DNA of 64,000 nucleotides from Jacaranda mimosifolia. Taxonomy: Eukaryota; Streptophyta; Magnoliopsida; Lamiales; Bignoniaceae. Shown one piece after another: positions 22,922 to 35,370 of this stretch. The notes beneath the pieces were generated by a model. That model saw nothing but the letters and a program-made list of their open reading frames with translations. It did no database searches and was not told the DNA's origin. How positions within the stretch are numbered: position 1 is the first letter of the stretch; every line of letters begins with the position of its first letter. Location of the stretch: NCBI GenBank assembly GCA_018894105.1, contig CM032117.1, positions 42,952,501-43,016,500 of the forward strand. Reading direction: 5' to 3'. The translations under genes and the position numbers were made by a program.

Positions 22922-23472
22922 TAACTCTCATTTCAATTAAATTTCATAATGAAAGAAAGGCAACCTTAAATACAAATTTTGAACATTTCATAATAAACAT
23001 TCACCTCTATTTCCTTAAGATGTTTTTTTTTTTTCACTTCCTTAAGATGATTTTATTTTCAAAAAAAAGAAAAAAAATTGTGACCTCACTGATATCTGTA
23101 TCTATACTATAAATTGTGACATGTAATTAAAGTAATTCCATCTCAAATAAGAAATTCTTATTGAGAATTTAATAATTAAGTAAAAATATAATAATGAAAG
23201 AGCACGTTAATTTTGAGTGAATCTTTTTTTTTATTATCAAATTTGGGGTGAAATTGGTTTCGACCATTTACAATCTATTTTTGACCCATCTTCAACCCAT
23301 TTCACACCTATTTGAACTTATAACCCAATTGAATCCACTGAGCCAAACCCATATTAAAATCATTAAAACCCCCCAACCCAACCCAAAACTAAGTGGGTTG
23401 GGCTGGAATCATGGTTCTAAACCCAATTTGTCACCCCTAATACTGACTAATTTGTTGCTATGATAATATGAT

Positions 23473-24104
23473 TAGGGATGGGAATAGGCCAGCTACTCGA
23501 CAGGGGCCTTTGGTCTAGCCTACTTATGGCCTAGTTAGGCATAGCCTATTTAATAAAAAGGCCAGGTCAAGACTTAAAAGGTAGCATTTTAAATTAAATA
23601 GGCTAGATATAGGCTCTTATAAAAACTTGCAAAGCCTAACAGGCCGGCCCATTTATTTTCTTCAAATAAGAAAACACAATAATAATGATATAATATTAAA
23701 TAGCTTATTATATTTGATTTCTTTAATTAATCCTTTACGGAATCCTTTATGTTGTCTGTTATTATTTTTTGTTGAAATGATATTATTTTATACTTAGATT
23801 TAAGCTTTCATAATTATGCATTTATTATTTATCATTTCAATTATTGCCTATCGAGGTATATTACAAATTCGAGCAAATTAAAAATTTAGATTTACATGAT
23901 GTTTAAATTTATTTGAAACCTTAGTAAAAAATAGGCTTTTAGGTAGCTTTTAGGCCGGGCCAAGGCTTTCAAATTTATTAAAAAGGTTAGGCCTAACCTT
24001 AAAAAAAGCCTATGATAGATAATAGGCTAGGCTCGGGCTTGTCATTTGCATAACAGGCCCGGCCTATTTAAGCCAAAGCCTAGCCTAGCCTATTTCCATC
24101 CCTA
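23473..24104. mobile_element. hAT-like MITE (TAGGGATGG ends)
   Basis: 632 bp with inverted ends TAGGGATGGGAATAGGCC and, as the complement of the right end, TAGGGATGGAAATAGGCT. Sub-terminal tracts are rich in ggcctag-type motifs on the right and their complements on the left. The right flank is gctatgat. The left flank is aatatgat, preceded at once by gctatgat (23457-23464), so either a 6-of-8 duplication or an edge 8 bp further left is possible. It has no coding sequence. Confidence 0.75.
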
Positions 24105-24251
24105 GCTATGATGTTTGTCTTACTGAGCAAGTATCTTGTTATTTTCTTTACATAGTAAATAGATTATAAATAAAAATAATATATATATATATAATATTTT
24201 CATTTTACAAGGAAGTATATTCAATGTATAAATGTTTTTATTAATAAAATT
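24105..24251. other. Spacer between MITE and element B
   Basis: AT-rich with a short (at)n run near 24180-24192. I see nothing else in it. Confidence 0.7.
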
Positions 24252-24877
24252 TAATACGTGACAAAATTTCAACACCAATACGACAAAAATGAATCCTCAA
24301 AACGTGTATAGATATTGCAGAAACGGAAACCAAAGTCTTCTATCTTTATTGCTAAAGAAAAAGTGAGTCTAGCCTTGTCTAGATTTTACATTGCGATATA
24401 TATAGCACATTAAACTCCTTCCTTAAATGTCAGAGGGAGTTTTTTTATGATTTTATCTATAATAACTGCTATCACTATTTTTGATATTATTCATGACCTG
24501 CTAATGGTAAGTGGTTGTACCATGTATGATAATGACACCTATATGCATGAGGTCAATTAAATCTGGCTCGAATTGCAGTGGCAACTCAATCACTTTATCG
24601 CCATCATTTAGATACTGCAAATTCGTCTAAGGGCAAGGTCGGTCTTATTTACAAGGTGTAGGTCGGTTCTTGTCCAACTCAGTGCTCAAGCTTAACTCTC
24701 ATGGGCTGCCCTTATGTTGTGGACCTCCACGTTTGAGTTTTGTTCTAGGATCTACATGTTGGAAAGTCGATTGTTTATTAGGATAACTTAGGCCGACCTA
24801 TGTTGCTTGATCATGTTGTGCTCAGTTCAACTCCAGGCTACTATGAGGGAGCCGAGCCAAAAGTATGGCAGGCATCA
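24252..24877 (-). repeat. Element B 3' LTR (left copy)
   Basis: 626 bp from taatacgtgacaaaatttc to ggcatca. It matches the right LTR throughout, for example cttaactctcatgggctgcc near 24695 and 63350. The initial TG is mutated to TA. A purine-rich tract on the minus strand (complement of ttcccccctcccc) follows it at about 24880, as expected for the polypurine tract. Confidence 0.88.
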
Positions 24878-25570
24878 CTATTCCCCCCTCCCCAAATTTC
24901 TCAGTTCATAACTTTAGATGTTACACTAGGGAGTATTTTTAGGAACTCACGATGCGTAATGCCCAACCTGCCTTGAGTAAACTAGGGATCCTTTGAGTTG
25001 TGCCCCCAACTCAACCTCCTAGAGTGCGATACTTTCAAGTTGTAGAAATATCTGAGCTAGTGGCTTCGAATTTCAAATGTTGGATCATTGTACAGGATCA
25101 TTTCATATAGCATGTAATTAGCAACAATAATTTCATGCACCACAACGATTGCTTGTTTTCACCCACTGGTCTGAATTAACATGAAGTAACTGCCAATCTT
25201 CATTGACACGTGTACGGTTTGGATGAGGAGTCAGCACAAGAGTTGTTTTTCTCTTTAGGTATGTCTTCTTTATAAATAAGGCCTCTTCTTCTTCGATTTC
25301 AAATTTTCGCCTTCTTTAATTTCTTTCGCCTACTTAGTAGTTCTTAAGTAGTCTTCACCATGCTCTGCCACTTTAATTTATCAGAATCACCCTACTTTCT
25401 TGTTTCTCAGCTTACAATAGAACCAGGTGCTTCTCCATCCTTTTAATTATTTGGCTTGTTTTCTTCCTTACATTGTGCCATTTTTCTCTTGCCAAAAAAG
25501 AGTTGCGAGCATTGAATCTTCTTTACAATGTTTGGTAATTTTCTTAGGTTTCTTGGTATTTTTGTGTTTT
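24878..25570. other. Untranslated inner region of element B next to the 3' LTR
   Basis: Holds the polypurine tract at its left edge and then the presumed leader of the antisense gene. I see no domain in it. Confidence 0.5.
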
Positions 25571-27323
25571 CTATTGGTTAAAGAAAGTATCTTCAAATCT
25601 TTCTAATTTGGAACTAACATTAGTTCCACATGCCTTTAGTGTAGAAGAAGACGGGTCTTCTGATTCTCCTTTAAGTTTTGACCATGAAATGATGCACGAA
25701 ATAGAGCAAGGAATTATCACCTCGGGCACTAGGTTAGCTCCACATGAGATTACCGCTCTAGAATTACCTAACGCCAAAGCTTTAGGCCTAGGCAACTTAT
25801 AGGTATATCCCCGAACTACCAAATTATAGTTCCCCGATCTATAGATTAGTTGTACGTTCCCCCTCTAGGCTTCCTTTACTTTTCCTCTAAGCAGATGTGA
25901 AAGGGTTATGCTTCCCAATTCTCGAGATGTTCACTTTAGTATCTAGGAAATTAGGCGTCCCACCAAATACTCCGGACTCATTCCATCTTATAGTCAAATG
26001 TGTAATTTTGTGCCACTAATCTTAGGATTAATCCTGCAACTACCTTATTTAATTCATTCTTTTACCCCAAATTCAATAGTACTAGCTTATTTTATCTAAC
26101 CTCTAAAGAAGATCTCCGATTTTCTATCAAAATATGTAGAAAAAGAGTTATTTTTATATTTCCTTCCCTAGAGGATGCAGCTTCCCAACCTCCTAGCGAG
26201 ACACATTTCCCGACATATGTTTACTACACCCGGTAGGCTGGACATAGATCTTAAGTAGGCTTGACGAATACAGGTTGCAATGCTCTTAGTTGGAGATTGG
26301 GTTTTTGTATCACTTTGTATCAAGCCCCAAGGCTGAAGAGCACTCTCTAAGTCATTTGGTACACACATAAGCTCTTGTTATAGTATCTCTTCTTTTATTA
26401 TAGTACTTAAAATTTTTCCATTTATGTGCAGAGCAAGTGTCAAGGAAAGCTTTTATGCTAGCCATCGCGGTTTATAAGGCATGCAGACGAAAGAACAATA
26501 GTCCGAGATGACCTTGTGGGCAGATTAAAGGGTCATTGAGCTGAGATAGTGGGAAGGGCTCATCTTCTAAAAGGCCTACCGATAATGAGTCTATTTTTGC
26601 TCTTGCCCCTAAAAGGCGACTACCCATTCTTTGTCCTGTCCACCACCTCTAGTTGTTACCCCCATTCAAGTAGAAGTTAAGCAAGAAATAGATTGGGATG
26701 AGCTAAGCTCTCTAAACCGTCGGAGATGCCTGGACTGCAACTGAATTCTGTCAGACACTTCTCATCTACTAGGTAGATATTTCTTCAGCAGCTTGTGTTT
26801 TGGTTTCGGCAGATAAGTAATCGAAGCCATGACCATCAAGGAATTATAGGACCACTTTTCTTCATACCTATTCAAGGTATACTTTACTTTTTTTGTTTTA
26901 CCTTTCTTTTTTTAGCTTAACCAATCTTTTGTAAGAAGGCTAACATCTTGTTTGGAAAACTTTCTAAATTGCTGGGAGGATAAGCAGTGAAAGCTAGAGA
27001 TGGAGAAAAAGAAACCGGCTACTGAGTTGAGCTAGATTAGATCTGAAGCTGGAAATTTTAATGAGTTGAAGATTCAACTAGCCTCCATCAGGGAGAATTA
27101 CAAAAATATGTTGGCCACTGTGGCAAGTGCAGAACTACAAGTGGAGATATAGCAGGCCAGAGAGAAGGGTCACCGTAAATAGTGGAATATATTTTTTGAG
27201 GTCTTCTATGCCATAGAGGAGGGCCGCAACTACTTAAAAACAACTTAATATTCCAAGAAGGTTGAATTCCTGAAGATTGATGAGTTTTGGAGCCTCTTTG
27301 CTAAGTACTACTACCATAGTATC
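25571..27323 (+). pseudogene. Antisense gene (aORF) of element B, 5' part
   Basis: Plus-strand gene equivalent to that of element A, now in pieces. 25608-25802 is open and acidic. Frames then change repeatedly with many stops through 26500. Near 27000-27300 a Glu/Lys/Ala-rich segment (SIRENYKNMLATVASAELQV, then LKIDEFWSLFAKYYYHSI) resembles the coiled-coil exon of A. The gene is cut at 27323 by copia C1 and resumes at 44262. Identity rests on position, strand and this resemblance more than on a clean domain match. Confidence 0.6.
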
Positions 27324-27328
27324 AACTC

Positions 27329-29549
27329 TATTAAAATAGTGCCTACAAGCCAATTAGATTGGCATGTAAACTATTTCACTTGTGATACAATCTTGATTGA
27401 ATGATATTCACTATAAATGGCTATCTTCATCTTATGCTTATTTTACTTCACTAGCATTTGGTTGAAGCCATTAGATCACACAAGACTACAGGACTTGGTC
27501 ACTTCACTAGGTGGTTATCATGAAACAAGTCTTACACAGTTGTGATCTTAAATCTTCCAACTCGAGGATCTTATGAGACATGACGTCTAAGATCTAGATA
27601 GACTTACACTAATGATGCATAAATCCAAGAGTTGGATATCGCTCCATTTCATGAGCAATCCATGTGAGACATGAGTGCGCGTTAGTGGGTGCTTGTTAGA
27701 AAACAAGTTCACTGAAGGCCTGCCCCGGAGAATTCGCTAGATAGCTGCAGTGGCAAGTTCTCCAGCTTACACTAGTGTATATAATTAGTCATTTGACATG
27801 AGGATCCATGGTAATCTTGTGTTTAGGTCCTCGTGCTTTGACTCTTCCTTGACCACTTAGCAGGTCTTTCAGGTTGAGATTAAGTATGAGCTACTTAGAT
27901 ATAGAGGTTTGTGAGATCCAAAATGGGATTTGATTCCTCGTCGTTGTGAAGGCAAGTGCATATCCTATGTATTATATAATGATCGATTCCATGAAATCCT
28001 TGCACAAGATAGCATGACAATTTGGAAAAGGAGTTTTCAAAGATGAGGCCATAAAGGGGAATCGAACATTGGAATAGAGACATGGCATCGAGGATATTAG
28101 GGAGTCGACAACTATCTTGCCCTAGGCTTTTTTCGTGGAGATAGGAGACGGAATGACCGTATTTGCATGTTAAGCGTTGAGCTAGAATGGTTCTCCAAAA
28201 GCATTCATTTTGGCCAATTGGTTGGGCTCCATGGAGATTGGGTATTCTTCTATTAATGAGATTAACTGAACTGAGTCATTAGTTTAAAGAAATTTAGACT
28301 AATGTGAATATATGATATTCAAATAAGTCACAAGAGTTGTGAGCCTATGTCCAATGAATGGTAGAACCTAATAGGTCACACAAAAAAGCCAATTGGAAAT
28401 CCTACTTGATGAAGATGAATTTTCTAAGAGTTAGAAAGATTCCACCTTGACCGATTTTTGGAGGTAGACGGTTAACTAAATTATTAGTCATTTTGGCTTG
28501 ATTAATTTAATTGTTAAATTGATCTAAAGAATTGAAGGAGTTAAATTAGACCAATTAAGTTAAGGAGTTAATTTAATTGGTGCCACATGACTATCAATTG
28601 GTCGAGTTAACTTAAGGAGTTAAGTAAATAATAACTAACTTAAAAAGTTAAACAAATTGACTTCAAAGTTAAAGGTTAATTAATTAAATTAAAATGTTTA
28701 ATTTAATTAAAATAAAGAATTAATTTTGGAGGAAAAATTCAAATGAAGAGTTCATTTGGAGTGCATTAGAATTTATTTAGATGAGATTTCATGAGATAAA
28801 ATGAAAATTACAAATGAAATTCAAATGCATAATAAATTCACATACAACTTGCTTGCAACTTGGCAAGCAAGTTGGCGCCAACCTTGCGGATGGTGTGATG
28901 CCACCTAAGCGTCACACCTTCCCTCCATCTATATATAGATATAGAGGGTGGCCGGCTAAGTGTGTGATTTACACAAGCATTTTAGATCTAATTGTTAGAT
29001 TATCCCTTTCCCTCTAATTTCCCATGTGTTGAAGCTACACATTTTCTTCATTCCCTACCTCCAAATTTCGGCCACTTCAAACCTTCATCTCTTCCTTGTT
29101 TTCTAGCTAACATAGAAGAGATTTAGATTGTCCATTAGCGTGTGGATCTTATCATTAGAGGCAAAACAATTGGATTGCTAGCCTTTTGGAGATCCTCTGT
29201 TTGGGCAGTAATGTGGAGCTATTTTTGGAAGCACTTTAAATTTTCTGATTTGGCTAAAAAATTTATTGTAACTTCATTAATGTGTTGGTGATTTCTAGTT
29301 CAAATTTCAGCTGATTCCGATGAGTTTTGGTTGGGCAAAAGTTGTCCACAATCAGTTGCGCCAGGGGAGACTACGTTGAAGGAGTTCAAGCAAGCCTTCA
29401 TTTCTTTGGTTGGATTTTGCTCTTAAGGAAATTTTTTGACCTAAATCCACTTTAATGGTGTGAATTAGATCCTTGGGGGAGGTGTGATCAAGTTTGATTT
29501 CAATTTTTAAGTGTTTTATAATTGGAAACTTGGCTCACACCTTCTTTCA
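27329..29549 (+). repeat. C1 5' LTR
   Basis: 2221 bp, ending ccttctttca. Unusually long for copia but shared by its relatives C2 to C5 in this window. It contains a TATA region at 28929-28944 (ctatatatagatatag), which places the R start near 28960. Confidence 0.93.
28929..28944 (+). promoter_or_regulatory. Candidate TATA region of C1 LTR
   Basis: The sequence ctatatatagatatag is kept at the matching place in C2 (38532-38547 and 43130-43145). Diverged forms occur in C3 (about 51482-51500) and, inverted, in C4 (57165-57188). That conservation supports it as the LTR core promoter. Confidence 0.6.
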
Positions 29550-29551
29550 AG

Positions 29552-29563
29552 TGGTATTAGAGC
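29552..29563 (+). other. C1 primer-binding site
   Basis: TGGTATTAGAGC lies two bases after the 5' LTR. It differs by one base from the usual plant copia site TGGTATCAGAGC, complementary to initiator methionine tRNA. Confidence 0.88.
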
Positions 29564-31520
29564 CTAAATTCATGCTTTAATTTGGATTTTTGAATGATTG
29601 ATTCATGTGATGGATTGATCTAAATCTCCAAATACTTGATCCAATTTATGGATTAGAGTTTGGATGATTTTGTGTGTGGCTCCTTTACTTGATGAATTGA
29701 AAGGATTCTAATATGTGTTTTAAGTGTTAATTCATATGATTAGTATGTTTTAATTCATAATTGCCAATGTTGATTTTTGATTTAGCATTAGTTGATGTTA
29801 TATGCTGATATAGCATGTTATAATTGGCCTTAAAGAGTTTTGGTCATTTTTGGATCCAATTTGATCGGAGTTTATTGGAGGTTTTTGAAGAATGTGATTC
29901 TTACTTCAACTTGAAGTTTGAAGCATGTTTGAGCACTTGAAATTTCATTTTTGAAAGGTGTTTTAAATCTGGAATTTAATCTATATTGTGTGATTTGATG
30001 TTTAGGACGTGTCCTAAACTTTTTGGTGCACAAAAATTGAGCAAAAATTGCATTGACTCTTTGCTGACTACAAAACAAGGTTGCTGCCCGCCCAAGCCGG
30101 GCGTTAGCCAAGCAGCAGGTGTGCCTGCCACGTGGTCGTGCACCCAGCACCGAGCAGGCAGTAGCTAGTTTAGTTTTACTCGAGTCAAAGTTTTATTTTG
30201 TGTTCTTTTGTGACCAAAAGTGTATTGAATCATACTACAAAGATGCACGTGTTGTGCAAGTTCTCAAAATTATATTTGACATTTTTATTGCTTTTAGAAA
30301 CTTGTTCAAGTTAATCTCCAATTTTGTGAAAAAATGAGATGCATAAATGTTATGCTTATTTTTGCTTGACCAATTAATTATTTATGAGATAAGTATTTGA
30401 TTGTTGAAATTGAATGTCAATTCTTGATTTATTTATTGTTCACTTAAGTGTTGAATGGATTATGAATGAATGGGGATGATCATGAGCCTTTAATATTGAT
30501 TTTATTTATTTCAAGTTGTTGAAAATGGTTGTATTAAATTGGGGCTTGCGTGCCTCTTAATTTCTATATTGTAAATGTTATGAGAGTAGAATCAGTAGGA
30601 GTAAGGATTTCTTTCTCTTGTAAATGTTGCAAGGAGCAAGGAAGACCATTGGAAGCATGAAGACCCATAAATGTATGGGGATACAGTCATATAATAGTTA
30701 GATTTAATCAACCCACTTAAAATCAATTAGATGGTGCACATATGGCTCTAAGTGCACCACTTGGTTAAGGCTCATGGTCATCCCACCGTAGGAGCAAGCT
30801 AGGCGTATTTACTTATTTATGCTTTTCATATCCTATTGATGTATGAGATGCATGTTTAGGATATAGAAAACGTAAATAAGAAGACAAAATTTGTGAGATC
30901 TTGGCAACTAAGAAAAGCCCTCCACTTAGAATGTCTAAGTGTTTTCAAATATTAAGTCAAAATGGATACAAATTAAAAGGAGTTTTAATTAATCCATGCC
31001 TTCTACCAATAGTATGTGGCATGACGATGCTACCAAATTTGTGTGATGTCTACAAGCCGTGGGTCACACTTATGGTGGAAAGCTGTGACCATATACTTAA
31101 CATATAATGCACATTTAATTTGATGCTTCCCATGCATTGGCACACGAGTCGTGGGATGACATGGAGCAATCTCGAATCAAAGTTTGATTGATAGGTACGA
31201 CTTAACACCTAGTAGTGTAGATGTCGCACGAGTTACTCGTAGGTTTACATGAAAAGGGACGCAAAATATATCAAAAGTTGCTTACCTTTCGATTGTTTGT
31301 GGATGTCTCACGAGTCATAAGTCCACTACAAGTCCTTTAGGTCTTGATTCTCACTAGGAAATATGATTTCCCGAATTCTTCTACGGGATGAAGAATTTGA
31401 TAAAATAGCGAGAGAAAAACATGCTTGAAAGACCATAAACATGTTTTCAAATATCAAAATTCAATCACATGCTTATATTCTCTTTTATCGCTTCTTTGTA
31501 AATTTTTGAAATCTTCAAAC
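29564..31520 (+). other. C1 leader, non-coding
   Basis: Roughly 2 kb between primer site and gag. It is collinear with the leader of C2 (for example gaatggggatgatcatgagc near 30460 and 39985). It contains a GC-rich island at about 30083-30170 in otherwise AT-rich sequence. The open frames in it (such as 29986-30168) have no recognisable domain. Confidence 0.7.
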
Positions 31521-31523
31521 TCA

Positions 31524-34500
31524 AAATGGCTAAGAATCTACTCAATGCAATTTTGGAAACCAATAAACTTATCAAGCCAAACTTTCGCAATTGGTTGAGA
31601 AACCTCAATAATTCTTTATTCTGAAAAGAATACTTATGTCCTTGATCAAAGTCTGCCGGACACTGTAGGCGATGATGCCACCGATGAGGCTCGTGAATTG
31701 TTCATGAAGTTTGTGGATGATGATCTGCAAATAAGGTGTCTCATGATGGCTTCTATGACCAATGAGCTCTAAAAGACTCATGAGTATATGAAGCATGCTA
31801 GCGAGATCTATATACATCTACAAGAGTTGTATGGTGTTCAAACTAGATACGAAAGGTTCGCTTTATGGAGTTCTTTAGGTCTAGAATGGTAAAGGGCTCA
31901 AGTGTCTATGATCACGGGCTCAAGATGATTGGACTTATTGAGAAGCTTGGACAATTAGATGTGATCATGGACAATGACCTCTATATAGATTTGATCTTAC
32001 AATCATTGCCAAACTCATTCAATCAATTCGTTATGAACTTTAATATATCCAAGCAAGAAGTGGCGATTAATGAATTGGTGAACATACTAGCGACTGCCGA
32101 GGCCATGATGAAAAAAGACAAACCTCTTATGCTTGCATTCTCCTCTAAGTCTAAGGGCCCTAAGGGTCCTAGAAAAAGAGGTAAAAGGAAGAAGAGTTCT
32201 TTCTCCAAACGGAAGCAATCCTTGAAGAGTTCGGGGCGAATTAAGAAAACGAAATAGGCTAAAACTGATACAAGTTGTTTCCATTGTGGCGAAAAGGGAC
32301 ATTGGAAAAGGAATTGCAAAGCTTACCTTGCAATCTTTGAGAAGGGTATGTACTTTATTAAAGTGCACTTAACGACAAATTCTTCCTCATACATGTTTGA
32401 TACCGCATGTGGTTCTTATCTTTATAATTTATTACAGAGGATGGAAAGAATAAGGAGTCTCAATGAAGCGGATATGATCCTCCTCCTTAGAAATGGAGCA
32501 AAAATTGAGGCCATGGTCGAAGGTGTAATCAAATTAGACTTGGAGAATGCTTGCATTGTACTTGATCCATGTTATTATGTACCTTCACTTATTAAGAACA
32601 TTATTTCAATTCCCATTTTAGATAATGAAGGATATGATTTTTTTATATCGAATGGGATGTTGAAAGCATTGAAGAATGATTCTTTAATTGCGCAAGGTAC
32701 ATTAAACAATGGATTGTACATACTTGATTCTCAATCTTCATTGATACACATTCAATCAAGTAAAAAAAAATTAGGTAACTAAGAAGATGGCATCTTGTGG
32801 CATGCAAGACTTGGACATATTTCTAAAAATAGGACGAACAAGTTAGAAACTCTCAAAGTACTAAATGTTAGTAGCATTGAGGACCTTTATACTTGTGAGT
32901 CTTGTTTAAAGAAAAAAATAACCAAGGCTCCTTTTGTACGACAAACAAAGCATACCAAAAGTCCTTTGAATTTGATCCATATGGATGTTTGTGGCCCACT
33001 AAGAGTTAGTGTGAGATGAGGCTATTTTTACTTCATTACCTTCATCTATGATCATACTCGATTCGGGCACGTGTATCTACGAAGTACGAGTCTGAAGCCT
33101 TTGAAAAGTTCAAAGAGTATAGGAATTAAGTAGAAAAGCAAAATGCACTAAGTATTAAAGCTCTTCGATTGAATCGAGGATGAGAATACTTATGTACCGA
33201 TTTCTTAGGTTATCTAAAGAAGAATGGGATTTTCTCTCAATGAATTCCACCTGGCACACCCCAACATAATGGAGTAGCCGAGAGAAGAAACCGTACCTTA
33301 TTGGACATGGTATGTTCCATGATGAGGATTTTCGATGTGCCTATATCCTTTTGGGGATACGCCTTATTAACATCGATGAAGTTACTAAATGTAGTACCTT
33401 CAAAATCGATGCCAAAGACACAACATGAGATGTGGTATGCCAAAGCACCCTCTTATTCTTATCTAAAAGTTTAGGGTCTCCTATTTACGTCAAGCGGTTA
33501 GTGGGAGACAAGTTGGATAGTAGATCCATCTTATGCAAGTTTGTGGGATACCCAAGAAGTCTTTAGGTAATTATTTTTATGATCTCTCTGAACGAATGGT
33601 GTTTGTTTCGAGGGACGCCACCTTTTTGAGAAAGGATTTTCTATTAGATAGAAATGATATTGTCGTTGAACTTGATGAAGTTCAAGATGATCATCAAATC
33701 CCATAAGCAGTGGAAACAAATGAGCATCAAGAGACTTACACACAATCTCTGAGAAAGTTAGATTGAATCAAGAAGTAACTCGACAGGTTCGAATTTCTTC
33801 ATGAGATGGGCCAATCGAATAGCTATCCGAAGACCTATGAGGAAGCTATGTTGGACATAGACTCGGGATATTAGCTTGACGCAATGAAATTTTGGACTAT
33901 GGTAGATCCATCAAAGGGAATAGTTCCCATTGGTTGCATGTGGATCTATAAGCAAAAGCTAGGAGTTGATGGAAAGGTAATGACTTTTAAGGCGCAACTA
34001 GTGGCAAAACGTTACACTCAAAAACCTAGTATCGATTTTGAGAAAACCTTTTCACCGCTCGTTATGCCTAAGTCTATTCGAATTTTACTTACCATAGCCA
34101 CATATTATGACTATGTTATATGACAAATGGATGTGAAAACTATTTTCCTGAATGGAAACATTGAAGAAAAAATCTATATGGAGCAACCATAAGGTTTTAC
34201 ATCCAAAAGAAGTGAGCAAAAAGTTTGCAAACTCGAGAGATCCATTTATAGACTCAAGCAAACATCCTGAAGTTGGAACATATGTTTTGACAAGACAGTC
34301 AAATCGTTTGGCTTTGTCAAAAATATATATGTCCTTATGTGTACGAGAAGGCCAATGGGAGTAGTATACAATTTATTATGATTTATACCGATGACATTCT
34401 TCTCATTGGGAATGAGAGAGCAATGTTATAGAGTACTAAAGCATGGTTATCTACACAATTCTTCATGAAGAATTTGGGAGAAACATCCTACGTATTAGGA

Positions 34501-35093
34501 ATACATATCTATAGAGATAGATCGAGGAGGATGTTGGGGCTTTCCCAAGCACCGTATATTAGCAAGATACTAAAGAGGTTTAGTATGGAAGAATCTAACA
34601 GTGGATTCCTCCTGATGGGACATGGTCTTCATCTCTCAAAGTCTATGGCCCCTAAGACTGATGACGAGAGACACAGAATGTCCCACATACCTTATGGGTT
34701 TGCCATTGGGAGCATAATATATGTCGTTCATTGTACAAGATTAGATGTAGCACATGCTCTAAGTGTTATGAGCCTCTTTCAATCTAACTCTGGTGAGAGT
34801 CACTGGATGGTCGTTAAAACAATCCTTTAGTACTTGAGAAGGAATAAGGATTTATTTTTGGTATACGACAATGGAGAATTGAAACCTAGGGGTTTTTGGA
34901 TTCTAGTTTTCAATTTGATGTAGATGACCTAAAATTCACTTTTGGATTTATATTTTGCCTCAATGGCGGTGCGGTGAGTTGGAAGAGTTCCAAACTAGAC
35001 ACCACAACCCATTCAACCATAGAGGCAAAATACATTGCGATTTTGGAAACCGCAAAGAAAGATGTTTGTATAGAAACTTCATCCAAGAGTTAG
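31524..35093 (+). pseudogene. C1 gag-pol (Ty1/copia), broken
   Basis: Gag runs from MAKNLLNAILETNK at 31524, with a capsid-like part (LYGVQTRYERFALW; 31865-32257) and a CCHC knuckle CFHCGEKGHWKRNC near 32278. The protease follows with MFDTACGSYL at about 32395, where DTGCG would be usual. Integrase: WHARLGHISKNR and CESC at 32797-32910, MDVCGPL at about 32980, TPQHNGVAERRNRTL near 33257. RT: MVDPSKGIVPIGCMWIYKQK at 33897, MDVKTIFLNGNI at about 34130, YTDDILLIGN near 34384. RNase H at 34896-35093 (DTTTHSTIEAKYIA). I see stops near 31770, 32258, 32781, 33017 and 34122, plus shifts. It once encoded the whole replication machinery. Confidence 0.9.
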
Positions 35094-35357
35094 ATGTATT
35101 GCCTAGTGTACATGAGCCTATGGTTGTCTTCTGAAGACAACTTTGGACTTGAGCCAAGATCTCATCAGTGATCCTAACACAGATAAATGCGTTATCATTT
35201 GATATATGATATCAATTGATAGAGGCAACATCTGAGTGGAAACTATTGCCTCAGAAGAGAATATAGCATAACTACTGTCTTAAACCCTAAATGCAAAAGG
35301 TCTTTGAAGGACATTTTGAGAAGATGGGCCTGAAGACTATGGAGAACTAGCTTTAGG

Positions 35358-35370
35358 ACAAGTGGGAGAT
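35358..35370 (+). other. C1 polypurine tract
   Basis: The tract acaagtgggagat ends exactly at the first base of the 3' LTR. This is the usual copia arrangement. Confidence 0.8.

Larger units (their letters stand above)
11607..23439. mobile_element. hAT-like element interrupted by gypsy element A and a Tourist MITE
   Basis: The left end aggggtggcaaat (11607) is matched by the complement of the right end (tttgtcacccct, to 23439). The short direct repeat atactg lies just outside both ends (11601-11606 and 23440-23445). Sub-terminal sequence on both sides is rich in gggttgg or its complement. Without gypsy element A and its duplication, about 1.3 kb remains. That remainder has no coding sequence: 22289-22536 and 22925-23438 are AT-rich and non-coding. 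hAT duplications are normally 8 bp, so a 6-bp match means an old or slightly misplaced edge. Confidence 0.6.
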
